A stretch of 9,409 bases of DNA from Pseudomonadota bacterium (GTDB lineage Bacteria; Pseudomonadota; Gammaproteobacteria; Burkholderiales; Burkholderiaceae_C): contig JAEWBU010000389.1 of the NCBI GenBank assembly GCA_023390985.1, positions 1-9,409 of the forward strand, given 5' to 3'. The position numbers and the translations under genes were made by a program. This document shows, one piece after another, positions 4,200 through 9,409 of the stretch (positions within the stretch are counted from its first letter, which is position 1; every line of letters begins with the position of its first letter). The notes under the pieces are model-generated. The model was not told the DNA's origin. It did no database searches and worked only from the letters and a program-made list of their open reading frames with translations.

Positions 4200-6122
4200 T
4201 CACGCGCGCCCGGCCGAGCGCGCCCTTTCCACCGCGCGCAGCAGTGCCGCGCTGTCCACGGGCTTGACCAGGTGTTCGTCGAACCCCGCTTCCAGCGAGC
4301 GGCGGCGATCTTCCTCCTGGCCCCAGCCCGTGATCGCGAGGATGACCGCGCGCCTCGACCAGGGCTGGGCGCGGATCGCCGCGCAGGCCTGGTAGCCGTC
4401 CATCCCGGGCAGCCCGATGTCCATCAGGATCACGTCGGGCCGCAGCATCTCGGCCCGGCGCACCGCTTCCTCGCCGTCCGCCGCGGTGTGCACGCGGTGG
4501 TCCGGCAGGTCCAGCAGCATCGCGAGGGTGCTGACGTTGTCGGGCTTGTCGTCCACGACCAGCACGGTGCCCAGGAGGTCCTGGTGGAAGGCCTCGCCCG
4601 CGGCGGCCTCCGTGCCCGTGGACGCCGCCGGCCGGGTCTCTTCGTCCAGCGGCAGCAGGACCACGAATTCGGTGCCTCGTCCCGCGCCGGCGCTGTGCGC
4701 CTCGATGGTGCCGCCGTGCATCTTCACCAGCGAATGCGCCAGCGACAGCCCGATGCCCAGGCCCTGCGACGGCAGCGAGTCGCGGCTGACCTGGACGAAG
4801 GGCTCGAAGATGCGGTGCAGGTCGGCCGGCGCAATGCCGATGCCCTCGTCGCGCACGACCACCTTGACGCCGTCGCCGTGCCGCTGCGCTCCGATGGAGA
4901 TGCGCCCGCCCGCGGGCGTGAACTTGCGCGCGTTGTTCAACAGGTTGGCGAAGACCTGCGCCAGCCGCACCGGGTCCGCATGCAGCAGCAGCGGCTCGGG
5001 CGGGATGAACATCGAGAACTCGTGCTGCGCGTGGGGCTGGGCGGTCTCCACCGCCGCCGTCAGCACGCTCTGAAGCAGCAGGCGGTCGCGTCGCAGTTCC
5101 AGCTTGCCGCTCGTGATGCGGCTCACCTCGAGCAGGTCCTCCACCAGCCGCGTCATGTGGCGCACCTGGCGCTCCAGGATGCCGCGCAGTTGCTCGACCG
5201 CCGGTCCCAGGCTCGGCTGGCGCCTGAGCAGTTCGACGATGTTGCAGATGGGCGCCAGCGGGTTGCGCAGCTCGTGCGCCAGCGTGGCGATGAACTCGTC
5301 CTTGCGGCGGTCCGCGTCGCGCAGCGTTTCCTCGACCCGCTTGCGCTCGGTGACGTCCCAGACCAGGCCGGTCCAGCGGATCGCGCCCGTGTGGGGATCG
5401 TTCGACACGCTCGCGCGCTCCTCGAGCCAGGCCTCCTGGCCATCGACAGGCCGCACGACGCGGAACTCGGCGTGCCAGCCTTCGCCGCGCTCAAGGGCGC
5501 GGGCGACGAGCTGCTGATGGGCCGCCCGGTGGTCGGGGTGGATGGCCGCGAGGCCCTGGTCGCCGCTCGGGATGCTCTTTCCCGGAGGGAGCCCGAACAC
5601 CTCCGCCATGGACGCGGAGGCGACCAGCCGGTCTGACGCGGGATCCCAGGTCCAGGACGCCATGCGCGCGGTCGAGAGCGCGGCTTCCAGGCGTTGCTGG
5701 CTCTCGTGCAAGGCCATTTCCACGCGGTGGCGATCGGCCTCGTCGCGGAACAGGATGGCGACGAGGTTCAGCTCGGGATGGCCGACGCGGAAGGCGAAGA
5801 CGTTGTACCAGCGACCTCCCAGGTTTTCGGCACCCTGGTCGAACCGCACCGACTCGCCGGTGCGCGCCACACGGCCGTAGATCTCGAACCAGTGTTCGGC
5901 GTGCGTGGGCGACAGCTCCCGCATCGTCCTGCCCAGCGCGCCCGACAGGCCCGTCTGGCGCTCGAACGAAGCGTTGATCTCGACGAAGCGGTAGTCCACC
6001 GCGCGTTCGCCGTCGAAGATGACCTGGATCACGCAGAAGCCCTCGTCGATCGCATCGAAGAGCTCCCACTCCCTCAGCAGGCCCAGGTCGCGGAATCGTG
6101 TCGTCGTCGGGCCGGTGGTCAT
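4200..6122 (-). CDS. Soluble hybrid histidine kinase/response regulator (PAS-PAS-HisKA-HATPase-REC)
   Basis: This 640-residue protein has no transmembrane segment, so it is a cytoplasmic sensor. Domain order: PAS-like 1 (about 17-130), PAS-like 2 (about 140-262, ending in the PAC motif GLVWDVTERKRVEE), HisKA with H-box LAHELRNPL and phospho-accepting His283 (codon 5274-5276), and HATPase with N-box NLLNNARKFT (393-402), G1 box RDEGIGI (424-430), F-box FEPF (439-442) and G2 box GLGIGLS (454-460). A receiver domain (about 518-635) follows, with acidic pair Asp524/Asp525, phospho-acceptor Asp568 (codon 4419-4421), Thr598 and Lys620. All catalytic residues are present, so an internal phosphorelay from His283 to Asp568 is expected. 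There is no HPt or DNA-binding output domain, so output must pass to another protein. The signal is unknown, and no heme or flavin ligand motif is evident. The ATG at 6122 has no clear SD. The only downstream gene in the operon is DUF3820. Confidence 0.93.
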   Translation of the reverse strand: MTTGPTTTRFRDLGLLREWELFDAIDEGFCVIQVIFDGERAVDYRFVEINASFERQTGLSGALGRTMRELSPTHAEHWFEIYGRVARTGESVRFDQGAENLGGRWYNVFAFRVGHPELNLVAILFRDEADRHRVEMALHESQQRLEAALSTARMASWTWDPASDRLVASASMAEVFGLPPGKSIPSGDQGLAAIHPDHRAAHQQLVARALERGEGWHAEFRVVRPVDGQEAWLEERASVSNDPHTGAIRWTGLVWDVTERKRVEETLRDADRRKDEFIATLAHELRNPLAPICNIVELLRRQPSLGPAVEQLRGILERQVRHMTRLVEDLLEVSRITSGKLELRRDRLLLQSVLTAAVETAQPHAQHEFSMFIPPEPLLLHADPVRLAQVFANLLNNARKFTPAGGRISIGAQRHGDGVKVVVRDEGIGIAPADLHRIFEPFVQVSRDSLPSQGLGIGLSLAHSLVKMHGGTIEAHSAGAGRGTEFVVLLPLDEETRPAASTGTEAAAGEAFHQDLLGTVLVVDDKPDNVSTLAMLLDLPDHRVHTAADGEEAVRRAEMLRPDVILMDIGLPGMDGYQACAAIRAQPWSRRAVILAITGWGQEEDRRRSLEAGFDEHLVKPVDSAALLRAVERARSAGRA

Positions 6123-6186
6123 GTGAAGAGCAGTCTAAGACACGGGTCGACTCGAGTGCTCGCTGGTTGCCCAGCCGATCATCGCC

Positions 6187-6215
6187 TTGACAATGGTTGT
6201 CTAGGCAACTAATAT
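6187..6215 (+). promoter_or_regulatory. Sigma-70 promoter of the marR-efflux operon
   Basis: A perfect -35 hexamer TTGACA (6187-6192) and a -10-like TAATAT (6210-6215; four of six to consensus) are separated by the optimal 17 bases. Transcription is predicted to start near 6221-6223, two to four bases before the marR ATG at 6225, so the mRNA would be almost leaderless. That fits the absence of a Shine-Dalgarno sequence there. The local sequence is notably AT-rich for this genome. Confidence 0.75.
6196..6209. promoter_or_regulatory. Putative MarR operator (palindrome in promoter spacer)
   Basis: GTTGTCTAGGCAAC is a 14-base palindrome with a single mismatched pair (GTTG-y-CTAG-r-CAAC). This is the type of site bound by dimers of MarR/EmrR-family repressors (TTGCCTAGGCAA-like). 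It occupies the spacer between the -35 and -10 hexamers, so bound protein would block RNA polymerase. The first gene downstream encodes a MarR protein, which strongly suggests autoregulation of the efflux operon. It could also affect the divergent kinase gene, whose start is about 75 bases away. Confidence 0.7.
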
Positions 6216-6224
6216 CGCGTCCTG

Positions 6225-6755
6225 ATGTCAGCCGCCGAATCTCCCACCCGCTCGCCCTCGCGCCGTCCATCCCCGCGCGACGCGGCCTTCTACACGCCCG
6301 AGCAATACCGTCCGGAAGACAACGTCGTCTACCTGATGCGCCGGTTGCTCGGCAGCGTCGGCACGCACGTCCAGCACGAGCTGGACCCGCGCGGACTGAC
6401 CAACGCGCAATGGATCCCGCTCTACAAGCTGCACCTGGGCCATGCCACCACCGCGGCCGAGCTGGCGCGCGAATGCCAGCTGGACGCGGGCGCGATGACG
6501 CGCACGCTCGACCGGCTGGAAGCCAAGGGCCTGGTGCGCCGCGCGCGATCGCAGGAAGACCGCCGCGTCGTGAAGCTGGAGCTCACCGAGGCCGGCAGCG
6601 AGGCGGTCGGCCACGTGCCCGAAGCGCTGTGCAAGGTGGTCAACGGCTACCTGCGCGGCTTCACCCGCCAGGAATGGCTGCTGCTCAAGGACATGCTGGG
6701 CCGCATGCTGGCCAACGGCGCCGAATACGAGCAAGAACTGCGGAAGGAAGCCTGA
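6225..6755 (+). CDS. MarR family transcriptional regulator of efflux operon
   Basis: This 176-residue winged-helix repressor carries a low-complexity Ser/Pro/Arg N-terminal tail (1-19). The FYTPEQY..EDNVVYLMRR segment (22-40) begins the dimerisation helices, followed by LTNAQWIPLYKL (58-69). The helix-turn-helix is TTAAELARECQLDAGAMTRTLDRLEAKGLVRR (75-106), the wing contains the conserved DRR (112-114) with RVVKLELTEAG, and the C-terminal helices complete the dimer interface. It resembles EmrR/MprA-type regulators that repress drug export pumps and are released by small aromatic compounds; the ligand here is unknown. The ATG at 6225 is accepted because the family's N-terminal region follows, although there is no Shine-Dalgarno and the promoter leaves almost no leader. 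Its TGA overlaps the ATG of the outer membrane factor gene (TGATG), and the SD for that gene lies within the last MarR codons. Confidence 0.92.
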   Translation: MSAAESPTRSPSRRPSPRDAAFYTPEQYRPEDNVVYLMRRLLGSVGTHVQHELDPRGLTNAQWIPLYKLHLGHATTAAELARECQLDAGAMTRTLDRLEAKGLVRRARSQEDRRVVKLELTEAGSEAVGHVPEALCKVVNGYLRGFTRQEWLLLKDMLGRMLANGAEYEQELRKEA

Positions 6756-8184
6756 TGCGCCGCGCCCCACCCCTGGCCGCGCTGGCGGCCGCCTCGTCCT
6801 GGCCGGCTGCGCCAGCTTCTCCGGCATCGAGCCCGAGGCCAGGCTGAACGATCCCGCCACCTTGACGCCCGCCGCCGCGGCGTCCACCGTGCCCGCCGTC
6901 GCGCCGCAGTGGTGGAAGGCCTTCGGCGATCCGCAACTCGACACGCTCGTCGACCAGGCCCTCGCCGGCAGCCCCACGCTGAAGGTGGCGCAGGCCCGCC
7001 TGAACCGTGCCCGCGCCGTGCTGGAAGTGGCCAACGCCGCCACGCTGCCGCAGGTGGAAGGCTCGCTCGACGTGCGCCGCCAGCGCTACACCGAGACCGG
7101 CGCCGTGCCGCCGCCGCTGGCCGGCTCCATCCGCGATTCGGGCACGCTGCAGCTGGGTGCCAGCTGGGAGATCGACTTCTTCGGCAAGTACGCCCAGGCG
7201 CTGGAAGCCGCGCTCGGCGGCGCGCGCGCCTCGCAGGCCGAAGTGGACGCCGCCCGCGTGCTGCTGGCCAGCCAGGTGGCGCGCGGCTACTTCCAGCTCG
7301 CGCGCGTGAACGACCAGCTGCAGGTCGCGCAGCGCAGCCTGGCCCAGCGCGAAGAGCAGCTGGGTCTGGTGCGCGATCGCGTCCGTGCCGGCCTGGACAC
7401 CACGCTGGAGCTGCGCCAGAGCGAAGGCGCCCTGCCCGAAGCGCGCCAGCAGATCGAGGCGCTGAAGGAGCAGGCCGAGCTCACGCGCAACGCGCTCGCC
7501 GCCCTGGTGGGCCGGCCCGACCTGCGCATCGAATCGCGTTCGCTGGCGCAGGCCCGTCCGGTCGCCGTGCCCGACGTGCTCCCCGCCGACCTGCTGGCCC
7601 GCCGCGCCGACATCACCGCCGCCCGGTGGCGCGTGGAAGCGGCGACGCACGACGTGGCCAGCGCGAAGGCGCAGTTCTATCCGAACGTGAACCTGTCCGC
7701 GTTCGTCGGCCTCTCGAGCATCGGCCTGTCGAACCTGCTGGATTCCGGCAGCCTGCAGTGGGGCGTCGGTCCCGCGCTGCACCTGCCGGTCTTCGATGCC
7801 GGCCGGCTGCGCGCCAACCTGCGCGGCAAGACCGCGGACCTCGACCTCGCGGTCGAGAGCTACAACGGCGCGCTGCTCGACGCGGTGCGCGACGCCGCCG
7901 ACCAGGTCGCCTCGTCGCGGTCGATCGTGCGCCAGCAGGCCGAACAGCGGCTGGCGCAGCAGGCCGCCGAAAGCGCCTACGAGATCGCGGTGCAGCGCTA
8001 CCGCGCGGGCCTCGGCACCTACCTGAACGTGCTGTCGGCCGAGACCGCCGTCCTGAACCAGCGCCGCCTGGCCGTCGACCTGGCCGGCCGCGCGCTCGAT
8101 ACGCAAGTGCAGCTGATGCGCGCCCTCGGCGGTGGCTTCCAGCCCGACGCCGACACCGCCCGCCTCGCCGCCCGCAACTCCTGA
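6755..8184 (+). CDS. Outer membrane efflux factor (NodT/TolC type lipoprotein), frameshifted in signal sequence
   Basis: This is the outer membrane channel subunit of a tripartite drug efflux pump. The body (from about 6811) is intact: WWKAFGDPQLDTLVDQAL at the start, two OEP/TolC repeats, the repeat-boundary motif LPADLLARRADITAARWRVEAA, then AKAQFYPNVNLSAFVG, and a long helical C-terminus with QRYRAGLGTYLNVL. The expected start is the ATG at 6755, overlapping the marR stop, with AAGGA six bases upstream. Read from there, the frame gives MRRAPPLAALAAA and then runs to a TGA at 6845-6847. One frame over, the sequence reads LVLAGCASFSGIEPEARL, a classical lipobox (LAGC, Cys codon 6808-6810), and is open to 8184. 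Adding one base near 6792-6794 restores a 476-residue lipoprotein with Cys19 lipidated, normal for the family. Without it, only weak internal starts (TTG 6862, GTG 6889) remain, and they lack a signal peptide. The cause is either a true mutation or a sequence error. Confidence 0.88.
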
Positions 8185-8203
8185 TTTCCGAAAGAACAAC
8201 GCC

Positions 8204-9409
8204 ATGAGCAACACGCCCGAACAAAGCCCCGCCGTGCCCGACCGCCGCGCACAGCGCAAGAAGGGCCTGCTGGCCCTGACCGCCGTGGTCGCCGTCGGCG
8301 GCCTCGCCTGGGGCGGCTACGAGTGGTTCGCCGCCGGCCGCTACGAGAGCACCGACAACGCCTACGTGCAGGGCAACGTCGTGCAGATCACGCCGCAGAT
8401 CGGCGGCACCGTGCTGTCGCTGCTCGCCGACGACACCGACTTCGTGAAGGCGGGCCAGCCGCTGGTGCGTCTGGACCCGGCCGACGCCCAGGTCTCGCTG
8501 CAGCAGGCCGAGGCCAACCTGGCGCAGACCGTTCGCCAGGTGCGCACCCTGTTCGCCAACAACGGCTCGCTCGCCGCACAGGTGCAACTGCGCCAGGCCG
8601 ACATCGCCAAGGCCGAATCGGAAGTTCGCCGCGCCACCGACGACCTCGAGCGCCGCCAGTCGCTCACCGGTAACGGCGCGGTGTCGAAGGAAGAACTCAA
8701 CCACGCGCAGGCGCAACTCGCCAACGCGCGCAGCGCGCTCGCGGCCGCCCAGGCCGGCGTCGCCGCCGCGCGCGAACAGCTCGCCAGCAACCAGGCCCAG
8801 ACCGAGGGCACGTCGGTGGAGCAGCACCCGAGCGTGCAGGCCGCCGCGGCCAAGGTGCGCGAAGCCTGGCTCGCCACGCAGCGTGCCGCGCTGCCGGCGC
8901 CGGTCGACGGCTACGTCGCCAAGCGCACCGTGCAACTGGGCCAGCGCGTCGCCGCCGGCACGCCGCTGATGTCCATCGTGCCGCTGCAGCAGGTCTGGGT
9001 GGACGCCAACTTCAAGGAAGTGCAGCTGCGCAACATCCGCATCGGCCAGCCGGTGACGCTGACCGCCGACGTCTATGGCGAGAAGGTGGAATACAAGGGC
9101 AGCGTCGCGGGCCTGGGCGTGGGCACCGGCGCGGCGTTCGCGCTGCTGCCGGCGCAGAACGCCACCGGCAACTGGATCAAGGTGGTGCAGCGCGTGCCGG
9201 TGCGCGTCGCGCTCGACCCCGACCAGCTGGCGCGCCATCCGCTGCGCGTGGGCCTGTCGATGACGGCCACGGTGGACGTGCGCGAGCAAGGCGGCAAGAC
9301 GCTGGCCGACGCACCGCGCGCCAACGCGCTCACGACCACGCCGGTGTTCGCCACCCAGGACGCGGGTGCCGATGAAGCGGTGCGCCGCATCGTCGCCGCC
9401 AACCTGGGC
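8204..9409 (+). CDS. emrA: EmrA-type membrane fusion protein (3' end outside window)
   Basis: The frame is open from ATG 8204 to the window end (402 residues, no stop reached). It encodes the periplasmic adaptor that links an inner membrane EmrB-type transporter to the outer membrane factor. Seen features are a short cytoplasmic tail (1-20), one membrane anchor (about 21-42, LLALTAVVAVGGLAWGGYEWF), the first biotinyl-lipoyl half with STDNAYVQGNVVQITPQIGGTV (49-70) and VKAGQPLVRLDPADA, and an Ala/Gln-rich coiled-coil hairpin (about 96-225). The second lipoyl half follows with LPAPVDGYVAKRTVQLGQRV (230-249), then a beta-barrel with QVWVDANFKEVQL, and the EmrA-typical GNWIKVVQRVPVRVAL (322-337). 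EmrA of E. coli has 390 residues, so the gene should end within a few codons beyond the window. It starts 19 bases after the outer membrane factor gene, with only a weak GAAAGAA ribosome site. An emrB gene is expected next. Confidence 0.93.
   Translation, partial: MSNTPEQSPAVPDRRAQRKKGLLALTAVVAVGGLAWGGYEWFAAGRYESTDNAYVQGNVVQITPQIGGTVLSLLADDTDFVKAGQPLVRLDPADAQVSLQQAEANLAQTVRQVRTLFANNGSLAAQVQLRQADIAKAESEVRRATDDLERRQSLTGNGAVSKEELNHAQAQLANARSALAAAQAGVAAAREQLASNQAQTEGTSVEQHPSVQAAAAKVREAWLATQRAALPAPVDGYVAKRTVQLGQRVAAGTPLMSIVPLQQVWVDANFKEVQLRNIRIGQPVTLTADVYGEKVEYKGSVAGLGVGTGAAFALLPAQNATGNWIKVVQRVPVRVALDPDQLARHPLRVGLSMTATVDVREQGGKTLADAPRANALTTTPVFATQDAGADEAVRRIVAANLG

Noticed and set aside
4176..5636. 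Long plus-strand open frame opposite the histidine kinase (486 codons)
   Set aside because: The kinase on the other strand has every catalytic box in order, while this frame shows only low-complexity Arg/Gln/Val composition.
6862..8184. Outer membrane factor beginning at TTG 6862
   Set aside because: There is no ribosome binding site and no signal peptide; the lipobox and family N-terminus lie upstream in the same frame, pointing to a frameshift after ATG 6755 instead.
6685..8259. Minus-strand open frame opposite the outer membrane factor (524 codons)
   Set aside because: It is an antisense shadow of a conserved TolC-type gene with no recognisable domain.
7613..9289. Minus-strand open frame opposite the emrA gene (558 codons)
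   Set aside because: It is an antisense shadow; the plus strand carries the complete EmrA motif series.

Overview
The base composition is very GC-rich, and the genes resemble those of Betaproteobacteria, most likely the Comamonadaceae (Variovorax/Ramlibacter-like). The pointers are a DUF1439 protein, a PA2779-type protein, a DUF3820 protein of the GELGRLLAL..EIDHNGL type and a MarR-outer membrane factor-EmrA gene order. This placement rests on protein family resemblance only. No rRNA, tRNA, CRISPR array, insertion sequence or prophage gene is visible, and the window reads as ordinary chromosome.

Layout. Positions 1-1347 (+) hold the end of a D-glucarate catabolic operon: the C-terminus of glucarate dehydratase (gudD) followed by 5-dehydro-4-deoxyglucarate dehydratase (kdgD). 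Together they take D-glucarate to 2,5-dioxopentanoate, which feeds the TCA cycle through 2-oxoglutarate. Positions 1438-2398 (+) hold two small envelope proteins: a PA2779-family protein with a C-terminal membrane segment, and a DUF1439 (YceB-like) exported protein. Positions 2400-3013 (-) hold two small predicted lipoproteins. Positions 3212-3982 (+) encode a stand-alone 2-keto-4-pentenoate hydratase/fumarylacetoacetate hydrolase family enzyme. Positions 3979-6122 (-) encode a soluble hybrid histidine kinase (PAS-PAS-HisKA-HATPase-REC) coupled to a small DUF3820 protein. Positions 6225-9409 (+) hold a multidrug efflux operon: a MarR-type regulator, a NodT/TolC-type outer membrane factor and an EmrA-type membrane fusion protein that runs off the window end. 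An EmrB transporter is expected just beyond.

The main anomalies are these. (1) The outer membrane factor gene carries an apparent one-base deletion in its lipoprotein signal sequence, which separates the SD/ATG from a lipobox and an otherwise intact body. (2) A near-perfect palindrome typical of MarR operators lies exactly in the spacer between good -35 and -10 hexamers of the marR promoter, and this promoter implies an almost leaderless mRNA. (3) Gene packing is very tight: two convergent genes share a CTAG at which both stop codons overlap, another convergent pair is one base apart, and the kinase and DUF3820 genes have a possible GTGA overlap.

I do not see convincing evidence for a wholly new multi-gene system. 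The findings are local features worth checking.
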